Below the pieces are notes generated by a model. That model did not search any database and was not told the origin of the DNA. It saw nothing but the letters and a program-made list of their open reading frames with translations. From JAOUEA01 sp038249195 (GTDB taxonomy: Bacteria > Actinomycetota > UBA4738 > HRBIN12), in NCBI GenBank assembly GCA_038249195.1, contig JBBRWM010000017.1:1-5474 (forward strand): a stretch of DNA of 5,474 nt, written 5' to 3'. The position numbers were made by a program, and so were the translations under genes. Position 1 is the stretch's first letter, and each line of letters opens with the position of its first letter. This document shows, piece by piece, positions 1 through 5,472 of the stretch.

Positions 1-108
1 CGACTCACCCTCGATCACGAAGTCGTAGGCCGCGTTCTTGAACCGGTCGACGGCGCTCTGCGCGAGCAGCACATCGTCGAACATCGCGAGCCACTCGGCG
101 GTGTCGCG
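1..108 (-). pseudogene. downstream part of a host gene interrupted by the element
   Basis: The minus strand from base 108 to base 1 is open for 36 codons and runs off the window. It starts RDTAEWLAMFDDVLLAQ and has balanced, protein-like composition. It lies outside the left inverted repeat and on the same strand as the open frame beyond the right inverted repeat. If 109-5103 is removed, the frame from the right flank (ending ALPSG) joins this frame without a shift, so I read the two as halves of one gene split by the insertion. I do not recognise the family. The alternative is that the two flanks come from different genes brought together by rearrangement. Confidence 0.6.
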
Positions 109-136
109 CTTCAGCGGCGGCCTCGTCGTGATCCAC
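109..136 (+). repeat. left terminal inverted repeat
   Basis: This 28-bp segment matches the reverse complement of 5076-5103 at 24 of 28 positions. The outer 13 bases and the inner 9 bases (GTGATCCAC) are identical, and the differences fall in a six-base spacer. It marks the left tip of the element and contains the outermost motif copy. IS21 ends are the substrate for IstA binding and strand transfer. Confidence 0.85.
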
Positions 137-205
137 CCGGGGCCGCGATCGTGATCCACGCCGCCGGGTGATCTCCGGTCCCAGCGCGGCGGGATCGTGA
201 TCCAG
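128..205 (+). repeat. left-end array of transposase-binding-type motifs
   Basis: Three copies of GTGATCCA(C/G) start at 128, 151 and 197. The spacings are 23 and 46 bp, so all lie on a 23-bp register. The inner copy sits in a longer segment (about 186-204) that matches the corresponding right-end copy at 18 of 19 positions. Multiple repeats that include part of the terminal repeat are known for IS21-family elements and are thought to bind the transposase. The array ends about 50 bp before the first gene, so protein bound here could also repress the operon promoter; that is inference. Confidence 0.8.
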
Positions 206-256
206 CGGACGCGCAGAAGCTGCCGGCTGCGGGCTGGGAGCAGATGCTCGCGGCGG

Positions 257-727
257 ATGGCCAGGCATCGCTGCACCGAGTGTCGGAAGAGGTTTACGGC
301 CGCGGTGACCGCCAGCGGTCATCAGCGAGTTTGCGGAGAGCGGTGCCGGCAGCGGCGGCGCAACCGTCACGCGCGCAAGCGGCGAAGGAGCGATCTCGAG
401 GGGCACCGTGTCGACGAGCTGGCGCGGCAGCGCAAGCGCCGGGACGCGGTGAAGGAGGGGGTGTGTCACGGGCCGGCTTCGGACGCTAACCAGCTGGAGT
501 TGCATAGAAAATTGCAACAAATGGTGGACAGAGTTGCAGCGCTGTCACGGGCCACCTTCCGACGCGAAACGCTCCAAATTCTCCGCAAATGCGGGCCATT
601 CTTTCCCGGTAACGTGGACGGGACGGGACCGCGTCACGAGCTACCTTCCGCGCTCGGAGCTGCGGGAAATGGCTCTCGATCGGTCGCGCGTGGGGAGCGC
701 GTCACGGACCCGTCTGGATCGGGATGA
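257..727 (+). CDS. small Cys4 zinc-finger accessory protein
   Basis: A 156-residue basic protein. The N-terminus has a four-cysteine zinc-finger pattern, C6-x2-C9, then C26-x3-C30, in HRCTECRKRF...HQRVCGERC. An arginine/lysine-rich stretch follows (residues 31-66), then a CHGPASDAN segment (70-78) and a helical segment, LELHRKLQQMVDRVAALSRA (80-99). This resembles small zinc-finger proteins I remember beside transposase genes, but I cannot name the family with confidence. It is probably a nucleic-acid-binding accessory. ATG 257 was chosen because it directly precedes the finger; an in-frame GTG at 197 lies inside a terminal motif copy and would add 20 residues. No good ribosome binding site is seen for either. 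The last 40 or so residues look less constrained. The gene ends 24 bp before the ParB-like gene, so the two probably share a transcript. Confidence 0.68.
   Translation: MARHRCTECRKRFTAAVTASGHQRVCGERCRQRRRNRHARKRRRSDLEGHRVDELARQRKRRDAVKEGVCHGPASDANQLELHRKLQQMVDRVAALSRATFRRETLQILRKCGPFFPGNVDGTGPRHELPSALGAAGNGSRSVARGERVTDPSGSG
464..650 (+). repeat. imperfect direct repeats inside the zinc-finger gene
   Basis: Three related segments start at 465, 544 and 633, with core GTCACGGGCC followed by CTTC and a G/C pair. The copies at 465 and 544 agree at 15 of 18 positions and remain similar to about 490 and 569. The copies at 544 and 633 agree at 16 of 18. A shorter GTCACGGACC occurs at 701. The spacings (79, 89, 68 bp) are not multiples of three, so the copies fall in different codon frames and cannot be a peptide repeat. 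They lie just upstream of the ParB-like gene. Confidence 0.5.
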
Positions 728-751
728 CCCGCTCGTGGTGGTCTCCGCGCC

Positions 752-1627
752 GTGGCCGCTCTCTCCCACGCCGACCGCCTCGTCGCCGTCACCGACCTCG
801 GTGAGCGGCTCGCGCCTCTTCGCCTCGCGGACGCCTCCGCCCTCGCCGCGATGCGCGCGTCGCTCAAGCAGCACGGTCAGCTCTCGCCGCTTCGCGGGTT
901 CGAGCAAGGCGGTGTGCTCGAGGTGTTCGACGGATTCAAGCGCCTGCGCGCCGCCCGAGGACTCGGCCTTCGCGATCTTCGCGTCGACGTCGCGGACGTC
1001 GATGTCGTTGACGCGACTGTGCAGATGCGCGAGCTGCACACCGGACGCGGCCTCACGGCGCTCGAGGAGGCCTGGATCGTCCGCGCGCTCCACCGTGACC
1101 ATCACGTGAGCCAAGGGGCGATCGCCGCGCGGCTTCGTTGCCACAAGAGTTGGGTGTGTCGGCGCCTCGTGCTCGTCGAAGCGCTCGACACCAGTGTTCA
1201 GGCGGACGTTCGGTTGGGCCTGCTCGCGCCACGGGCGGCGGTGCTCGTCGCGGCGTTGCCACGTGGCAACCAATCTTCCGTCGCCGGCGCCGTGATCCGT
1301 CGTGGGCTCACCGTTCGGCAGACCACACTCTTGGTGCGAGAGTTCCTGGACGCGGCGGAGCCGGCGCAGAAAGAGGTCGTCCTCGCGCGTTGGAGCGAGG
1401 GGGGCCCGCCGCCCGGGCGCCGCGGCGTGCGCGCCGCGCGGAGCGTCGTCGAAACGATCACGCTCGACGTCACGACGATCCGACGAAGCGCGGGCCGGCT
1501 CCAGGGGTCTCTCGCCGCGCTCGACCCCGCCGCCGTCGTCCGTGAGAGCCTCGGGGAGCTTGCCGGCGTGCTCCGCGCCCTCCTGCAATCGATCGCCAGC
1601 GTGGTGGCGAAATCCGAGGTCGCGTGA
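752..1627 (+). CDS. ParB/Spo0J-like DNA-binding protein of the element
   Basis: A 291-residue protein with the layout of a ParB N-terminal domain and central helix-turn-helix. Residues about 22-100 match the ParB/sulfiredoxin-like fold: a strand-helix segment ending in GQLSPL, then DGFKRLRAARGLG (60-72) where ParB has its GERRxRA box, then an RELHTGRGLTALEEA segment (93-107) where ParB has ENxxR...LxxxEEA. Residues about 117-141 (HHVSQGAIAARLRCHKSW and on) are a clear helix-turn-helix. The canonical Glu and first Arg of GERR are Phe and Lys here, and the Asn of the EN pair is Leu, so canonical CTP switching is doubtful. No ParA partner gene is in the window, which argues against a chromosome-partition role. 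GTG 752 is the first start after an in-frame stop at 725; a weak GGTGG lies 10 bp upstream. The stop overlaps the istA start (GTGA), tying it to transposition genes. Confidence 0.8.
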   Translation: MAALSHADRLVAVTDLGERLAPLRLADASALAAMRASLKQHGQLSPLRGFEQGGVLEVFDGFKRLRAARGLGLRDLRVDVADVDVVDATVQMRELHTGRGLTALEEAWIVRALHRDHHVSQGAIAARLRCHKSWVCRRLVLVEALDTSVQADVRLGLLAPRAAVLVAALPRGNQSSVAGAVIRRGLTVRQTTLLVREFLDAAEPAQKEVVLARWSEGGPPPGRRGVRAARSVVETITLDVTTIRRSAGRLQGSLAALDPAAVVRESLGELAGVLRALLQSIASVVAKSEVA

Positions 1628-3201
1628 CGGCGCGCTGGCGTACGCGCGAGGAGCTGATTCATCAGGTCGTCCTCCTGACGACCGAGGGCATGAGTGCGCG
1701 CGCCGTCCATCGCGCGCTCGGGGTCAGTCGAAACACCGTGAAGAAGATCCTGTGCGCCCATCGCAAATCGCGCGACCTCGGGCACGCAGCGCTTGCGACG
1801 CCACCTTCGCGAGCGCCACGTGCGTCGAAGGTCGATGCTCATCGCGGGCGCATTGCCGAGCTGCTCGCGCGCTACCCCGACATCACGGCGCAGCGCGTGT
1901 TCGAGACCTTGAAGGACGAAGGATTTAGCGGCGGCTACACCGGCATCAAAGGGTACATGAGGACGGCGCGGCCGCCGCCGCCGCCCACTCCGAGCCTCGA
2001 AGCGCCAATCTTCGGCCCGGGTGAGATGGCCGAAAGCGACTGGTCGCCGTACGAGCTCACGTACACCGACGGGCGCAAGGAACTCATCCAGCTGTTCTCG
2101 TACGTCCTCGTCTACTCGAGGCGAAAGTACTTCAGTGTCTTCGGCTCGGTTGACCTCTTCGCCCTCATGGATGGCCACGAGCGTGCATTCGCGCGCTTCG
2201 GAGGCTGCGCCGCCAGTTGCAAGTACGACAGCCAAAAACCCGTCGTCCTGCGCTGGGAAGGAAACCAGCCCATTTACAATCCAAGGTATCTCGCCTTCGC
2301 CGCACACTACGAAATCAAGCCCGCCGCCGTGCGCGGAAAGCCAAACGCGAAGCCCCGCGTCGAGCGCAGCTTCTGGGAGCATGAGCGCTCGTTCCTCAAT
2401 GGTCGCTCGTTTCGTGATCGCAACGACTTCGCTGCGCAGCTCGCCGACTGGATCGATCGCATCGTCGATCCGCGTAAGCGCTACGGACAGACCGCCCTCG
2501 AGCGCTTTCGGGACGAGGCTCCTCACCTCCTTCCGCTGCCAACGCATCCCTACGACACCGCCCGCGTCGCCTATCGCCTCTGCAGTATCGACGGTTACGT
2601 CGAGTGGATGGGCAACCGCTACGCGGTTCCGTACGACCACGTCACCGACTTTCTCCCGCTGCGCGTCACGCAGACGGAGCTGTTCGTGTACGGGCCAAAT
2701 CTCGAATGTCTCGCGCGCTACGAGCTGCGGCCGCGCAGTCGGGGTGAGAAGGTCGACCCGCTCGGCTTTCACCCTCGCCCCGACCGCCAGGCCGTCATCG
2801 ACGTCGACAAGCTCCGCGCCACCTTCGAGCAAATCGGCGAGGGCGCCGCCGCGTTCCTGCCCCAACTCTCCGCCGCGTTCACGACCCGCGTCTGGGCTCA
2901 CCATGCCCGCCAGATCCTCCTGCTCCGCGCGCGCTACGACAGCGCCGACGTCGACGCCGCGCTCGCACACGCGGCTCGCTTCGGCGCGCTCGACGCTTCG
3001 TCCGTCGAGCGCATCCTCGCCCTCCGCTCTTCGCCGAGGACTCTCGAGGAGTACGTCGCCGAAGAAACCTCGAAACGCATCGACGCCGCTCTCGGACCCA
3101 CCGTGACCTCCCCTCGTGATCTCGCCGAGTACGACGCCCTCCCTGTCGCCCCTCGCCCAATGGAGCCTCCCCATGGCAAAGACGAAGACGAATCTCACTG
3201 A
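1624..3201 (+). CDS. istA: IS21-family transposase IstA (DDE type)
   Basis: A 525-residue transposase that cuts and joins the element ends. The N-terminus carries a helix-turn-helix (SARAVHRALGVSRNTVKKIL, residues 24-43) and a second helical DNA-binding region (about 76-116), followed by a proline run. The catalytic RNase H-fold domain shows the acidic triad: D139 in AESDWSPYEL, D202 in CKYDSQKPVV and E247 in KPRVERSFWEH. The D-D and D-E spacings of 63 and 45 are normal for the family. A C-terminal beta-rich domain contains the typical IDGYVEWMGNRYAVP segment (about 322-336). Start GTG 1624 overlaps the upstream TGA by four bases, with GAGG at 1616-1619 as a close ribosome binding site, so translation is coupled. 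The C-terminal tail overlaps istB. No frameshift or missing catalytic residue is seen. Confidence 0.95.
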   Translation: MTARWRTREELIHQVVLLTTEGMSARAVHRALGVSRNTVKKILCAHRKSRDLGHAALATPPSRAPRASKVDAHRGRIAELLARYPDITAQRVFETLKDEGFSGGYTGIKGYMRTARPPPPPTPSLEAPIFGPGEMAESDWSPYELTYTDGRKELIQLFSYVLVYSRRKYFSVFGSVDLFALMDGHERAFARFGGCAASCKYDSQKPVVLRWEGNQPIYNPRYLAFAAHYEIKPAAVRGKPNAKPRVERSFWEHERSFLNGRSFRDRNDFAAQLADWIDRIVDPRKRYGQTALERFRDEAPHLLPLPTHPYDTARVAYRLCSIDGYVEWMGNRYAVPYDHVTDFLPLRVTQTELFVYGPNLECLARYELRPRSRGEKVDPLGFHPRPDRQAVIDVDKLRATFEQIGEGAAAFLPQLSAAFTTRVWAHHARQILLLRARYDSADVDAALAHAARFGALDASSVERILALRSSPRTLEEYVAEETSKRIDAALGPTVTSPRDLAEYDALPVAPRPMEPPHGKDEDESH

Positions 3202-4042
3202 CCCTGCGACAGGTGTGGCTCCGGACGACCCGGCCGTCGTCCTCGAGAGCCTCCGCCGCCACCTCGCCTATTTGGCTCTGACCCACACGGTGGCGTCGCT
3301 CGACGACGTCCTCGCGTGGGCCACCCGCGAGCGTCCCGGTCACACCGCCTTCCTCGAGCACGTCCTCGCCGCCGAGGTCGATCACAAGTCGGCCGCGCGT
3401 CTCGACAGCAGAATCGTCACCAGCAAGCTCGCGGAGAGAAAAACACTGGAAGCGTTCGACTGGAATTTCCAGCCCACCCTCGACAAGAGCCTCGTGCTCG
3501 AGCTCGCCCGGCTCGACTTCGTCCGCCGACACGACGACCTGGTCATCACGGGCAAGACGGGCACCGGCAAGAGCCATGTCCTCAAGGCTCTCGGCCTGCG
3601 CGCGTGTGCTCAGGGCATTTCTCTCCGCTACGCGCGATGTGTCGACCTTCTCGCCGATCTCCACGCGGGACTCGCCGATGGCACCTACCCGCGGCGCCTG
3701 AAGGCCTGGGCGCGCCCTGATCTGCTCATCATCGACGATGTCGGGCTTGGCCAAGTGCGGCAGCGTGACGATGAGCCCACGGCCGCTCATACGCTCTACA
3801 ACCTCGTGGACCGCAGACACGGAAAGCTCTCCACCGCCGTCACGTCGAATATCGACCTCCGTCAGTGGGGGCGCTACCTCGGCGATGCCACCGTCGCCGC
3901 CGCGATTCTCGACCGCCTCGCCATGCACGCGATCCGTATCGACATCGACGGCCCGAGCTATCGACAGCACGTCGCTGCAGAGCGCGCCGGCAAAGCCTCC
4001 GCGACGTCCGCGACGTCCGCGACGGACTCGCCCGAGCCGTGA
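3173..4042 (+). CDS. istB: IS21-family AAA+ ATPase helper IstB
   Basis: A 289-residue AAA+ ATPase of the DnaC/IstB type, which binds target DNA and controls IstA strand transfer. Visible motifs are Walker A GKTGTGKS (127-134), Walker B LLIIDD (184-189), sensor-type TSN (224-226), and LDRL (246-249) followed by the usual IDGPSYR ending. Start ATG 3173 is preferred over an earlier in-frame start at 3116 because a GGAG (3162-3165) sits 7 bp upstream and MAKTK begins like a normal protein. This start overlaps the istA stop by 29 bp, as is common for the pair. At 289 residues it is somewhat longer than the roughly 250 typical of the family. The excess lies in the N-terminal 30 or so residues and in a low-complexity tail with a threefold Ser-Ala-Thr repeat. 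Nucleotide-binding residues are intact. Confidence 0.95.
   Translation: MAKTKTNLTDPATGVAPDDPAVVLESLRRHLAYLALTHTVASLDDVLAWATRERPGHTAFLEHVLAAEVDHKSAARLDSRIVTSKLAERKTLEAFDWNFQPTLDKSLVLELARLDFVRRHDDLVITGKTGTGKSHVLKALGLRACAQGISLRYARCVDLLADLHAGLADGTYPRRLKAWARPDLLIIDDVGLGQVRQRDDEPTAAHTLYNLVDRRHGKLSTAVTSNIDLRQWGRYLGDATVAAAILDRLAMHAIRIDIDGPSYRQHVAAERAGKASATSATSATDSPEP
3998..4024 (+). repeat. three tandem copies of a 9-bp unit
   Basis: TCCGCGACG is repeated three times without a break near the 3' end of istB, in frame, encoding Ser-Ala-Thr three times. It lies outside the conserved ATPase core, in the disordered-looking tail. The unit number could vary between copies of the element through slippage. 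Confidence 0.85.
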
Positions 4043-4365
4043 CGCAGAGGCGCCGGCGCCCACGCGCAGACAATCCGGCGCCGCCACCGCCGACCGTACC
4101 CGACCTCATGCGCGCGCCGGAGCTCGCAGCGATCATCCTTCTCGAGCACGCGCTCGAAGTCGCAAGCGACGCGCTCCTCGCCGAGCATCAGACGCTCATC
4201 GATGACTATCACTTGATCCGCGACCAGGGCGCCGTCGTCGTTCTCGCCCACCTCATCTGCCGACGACAGGCCGCTCTGCGCGAGACGCTCAGGCGCTACA
4301 GGCGCGCCGTGCGCGACGCCGTGACGCCACTTCCGAAAGAAGCGCCGGACGACGAGCGGTTCTGA
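4039..4365 (+). CDS. small helical protein of unknown function, last gene of the transposition operon
   Basis: A 108-residue protein starting at GTG 4039, which overlaps the istB TGA by four bases (GTGA). This repeats the arrangement at the ParB-like/istA junction and supports coupled translation. An in-frame ATG at 4108 (residue 24) is an alternative start. The first 20 residues are Arg- then Pro-rich. The rest looks alpha-helical: LAAIILLEHALEVASDALLA (residues 29-48), then a second long helix rich in Arg, Leu and Ala (about 64-95), and a short acidic end DDERF. There is no catalytic motif, signal peptide or membrane segment. I have the impression of similar short proteins after istB in other long IS21-like elements, but cannot name a family. 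A helical adaptor or regulator for IstA/IstB would fit the position; this is inference. Confidence 0.68.
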   Translation: MTQRRRRPRADNPAPPPPTVPDLMRAPELAAIILLEHALEVASDALLAEHQTLIDDYHLIRDQGAVVVLAHLICRRQAALRETLRRYRRAVRDAVTPLPKEAPDDERF

Positions 4366-4601
4366 TCCGTCGTCGATCGCCCAGGCTGACATCGGCCGGC
4401 TGCGACCGCCTCGGTCGCTACGAGCAGCGCCCACATCGCGAGCGCCATGCCGATTGCGCACGGCCCGTGGCACGACCAGCATGCAAGCCCCGCAGCGCTG
4501 GCACTCGTAGCGCCTTGCCCGGACGCTGATCATGGCCGGCGGCGGGCACTGCAGACCTGGCGCTCGCGCGTGTCGTCTCCGTGCACGACGAGGGCCTCAC
4601 C
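4350..4601 (-). pseudogene. degraded zinc-ribbon-like gene, reverse strand
   Basis: No single frame is intact, but consecutive pieces in different minus-strand frames read like one protein. They are GEALVVHGDDTRERQVC (4601 to about 4551), then ISVRARRYECQRCGAC and MLVVPRAV (4530-4459), then AIGMALAMWALLVATEA (from 4457), then SAWAIDDGSEP (about 4389-4357). The order of a basic strand, a CxxC pair after an aromatic residue, a VVPR segment and a hydrophobic helix matches a small zinc-ribbon protein type I recall near transposases. I cannot give its family name securely. At least two frame changes are needed, with a likely small deletion near 4458. The 3' end is uncertain and may run into the last operon gene, which is convergent. 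Sequencing error could mimic this, although several shifts in one gene favour decay. Confidence 0.42.
4402..4418. terminator. short perfect hairpin after the operon
   Basis: GCGACCG and CGGTCGC form a perfect 7-bp stem with a 3-base loop (CCT), starting 37 bp after the last operon stop codon. No T-run follows on either strand, so it is not a standard intrinsic terminator. It also lies inside the degraded reverse-strand frame, where high GC makes such stems less surprising. Confidence 0.25.
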
Positions 4602-5006
4602 TGTGGGACGGCTCGCAGTGGAACGCTCGCCGATCCCGCTCACGTGGCTACGCGATCCCAACGATCAGCCAGTCCGCGCGAACGAGGCCTCGGATCGATC
4701 CCGCGCGCGCCGCGCACCAAGCCCGTCGCATTGCTCCGCCTCTACGCGTCCTTCTGCCCCGCCGAACTCGAACCGCGCGAGCACGCCGCTCCAGTGCCAA
4801 AGCGCGCTGTACAGCCGCCGTACGTGACCGCGCCGCCGCCTCCAAACCAGTGCCGGACGCAACGTTGCTCAGATCCTCCGATCGAGCGACCAAGCCGTCG
4901 ACCGCGACCTGACCTCGCGGGTCCTCGTTCAGCGGGCGCCTCGCACCACGCCCGCTGCGTGGTTGCGACCTCCGACGTCATCCCGCCCAACCGGAAGCGA
5001 CGACGG
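4602..5006. other. stretch without a convincing gene inside the element
   Basis: About 400 bp lie between the degraded reverse-strand frame and the right-end motif array. Open frames exist on both strands (for example plus 4581-5147 and minus 4648-4893). Their products are Arg/Pro/Ala/Ser-rich without recognisable motifs, as expected for chance frames in GC-rich DNA, and the plus frame runs through the inverted repeat into the host gene. It may be the decayed upstream region of the reverse-strand gene or remains of another passenger gene. I see no RNA gene or promoter in it. Confidence 0.5.
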
Positions 5007-5084
5007 GTGGATCAGGATCCCGCCGCCCGCGGAGGCTTGATGATACCGGAGCGTGGATCACCAAGTCGACGCAGAGTGGATCAC
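5007..5084 (-). repeat. right-end array of transposase-binding-type motifs
   Basis: On the minus strand, GTGATCCAC starts at 5084 and 5061, and a variant CTGATCCAC starts at 5015. The steps of 23 and 46 bp are the same as at the left end, so the two arrays are mirror images. The inner copy lies in a segment (5008-5026) that matches the left inner copy at 18 of 19 positions. Symmetric arrays of this kind are expected to be IstA-binding sites. Confidence 0.8.
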
Positions 5085-5103
5085 GCTAAAGCCGCCGCTG
5101 AAG
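5076..5103 (-). repeat. right terminal inverted repeat
   Basis: This is the mirror of the left terminal repeat, 24 of 28 positions identical, with the outer 13 bases and the inner GTGATCCAC conserved. It carries a TAG (minus strand, 5088-5086) in the frame of the interrupted host gene and so ends that reading frame five codons into the element. Confidence 0.85.
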
Positions 5104-5472
5104 GCCGCTGGGCAAGGCGGACAGGAATGCGCCTCCCTGGCAGTTGAGACACTCGCCCACGTCGATGGCGCGGATGAAGGTCCCTGGAGCCCGGCAAGGG
5201 TTGCCGAAGGCCTCCGAGTTCCCCGATTCGCTGACGCGAATGCGCGTGACGTGCTGCCGGAGCCGCTGCTGGCCATCGGTTCCGGTAGGTGGCGCGGCGA
5301 GTCTCGGGAAAGCTTGCGCCGCGGGCCCGAACGACCGAACCCAGCTCCACGTGAGCCCGTCGACGATGACCTCGGCTCTCGACTTCGCGGGGTTGCCAGG
5401 GTCGGAGGGATCGGGGCGGTAGCGTGGCAGACCGATCTCGTCGGTCGTGAAGTCCTGCCAGTACGCCCAGCC
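5086..5472 (-). pseudogene. upstream part of the interrupted host gene
   Basis: The minus strand is open from the window edge (first full codon at 5472) to a TAG at 5088-5086. It gives 123 host residues ending ALPSG plus five residues (LQRRL) encoded by the inverted repeat. The composition is protein-like: GWAYWQDFTTDEIGLPRY near the start, then AEVIVDGLTWSWVRSFGP, and a CLNC pair (not followed by His, so not a haem site) shortly before the break. The true start lies outside the window. I do not recognise the family. Its frame continues exactly into the left-flank fragment if 109-5103 is deleted. The truncated protein lacks its C-terminal part, so the gene is probably inactivated. Confidence 0.65.

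Larger units (their letters stand above)
109..5103 (+). mobile_element. IS21-family insertion element, long form with accessory genes
   Basis: The element is bounded by imperfect inverted repeats with matched internal motif arrays, and it encodes an IstA-type DDE transposase followed by an overlapping IstB-type AAA+ ATPase, the defining pair of IS21. Its length of about 5.0 kb is roughly twice that of a classical IS21 (2-2.5 kb). The extra length is a zinc-finger gene and a ParB-like gene upstream of istA, a small gene downstream of istB, a degraded reverse-strand frame and a stretch without genes. The exact termini are set by the limit of inverted similarity (CTTCAGCGGCGGC at both tips) and may be off by a few bases. 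No target-site duplication of 4-8 bp is visible next to these termini. The transposase and ATPase look intact, so the element could be active or only recently silent. Confidence 0.88.

Noticed and set aside
128..205. spaced repeats considered as a CRISPR array or iterons of a replication origin
   Set aside because: Units are only 8-9 bp and mirrored at the other end of the element at the same spacing, which fits transposase-binding sites. There are no cas or rep genes.
5..520. minus-strand open frame spanning the left repeat
   Set aside because: It crosses from host DNA into the element and is antisense to the zinc-finger gene. The frame used by the flanking gene fragment is a different one.
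534..1109. plus-strand 191-codon open frame starting with a CHGPPSDAK segment like that of the zinc-finger protein
   Set aside because: The similarity comes from the out-of-frame direct repeat at 544. The rest of the product is Ser/Pro/Arg-rich and overlaps the ParB-like gene.
641..1588. 315-codon open frame on the minus strand opposite the ParB-like gene
   Set aside because: The plus strand has a clear ParB domain and helix-turn-helix here; the reverse product is charged and featureless.
752..1627. ParB-like gene considered as part of a plasmid or chromosome partition locus
   Set aside because: No ParA gene is present, and the stop codon overlaps the istA start inside element borders.
1198..3198. 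666-codon open frame on the minus strand opposite istA
   Set aside because: It lies antisense to a transposase with all family motifs. Its product has no recognisable domain, and long antisense frames are common in GC-rich coding DNA.
2879..4087. 402-codon open frame on the minus strand opposite istA/istB
   Set aside because: Antisense to istB with intact Walker motifs; Arg/Glu-rich low-complexity ends and no domain.
4581..5147. plus-strand 188-codon open frame near the right end
   Set aside because: It runs through the right inverted repeat into the host gene, with Pro/Arg-rich composition and no motif.
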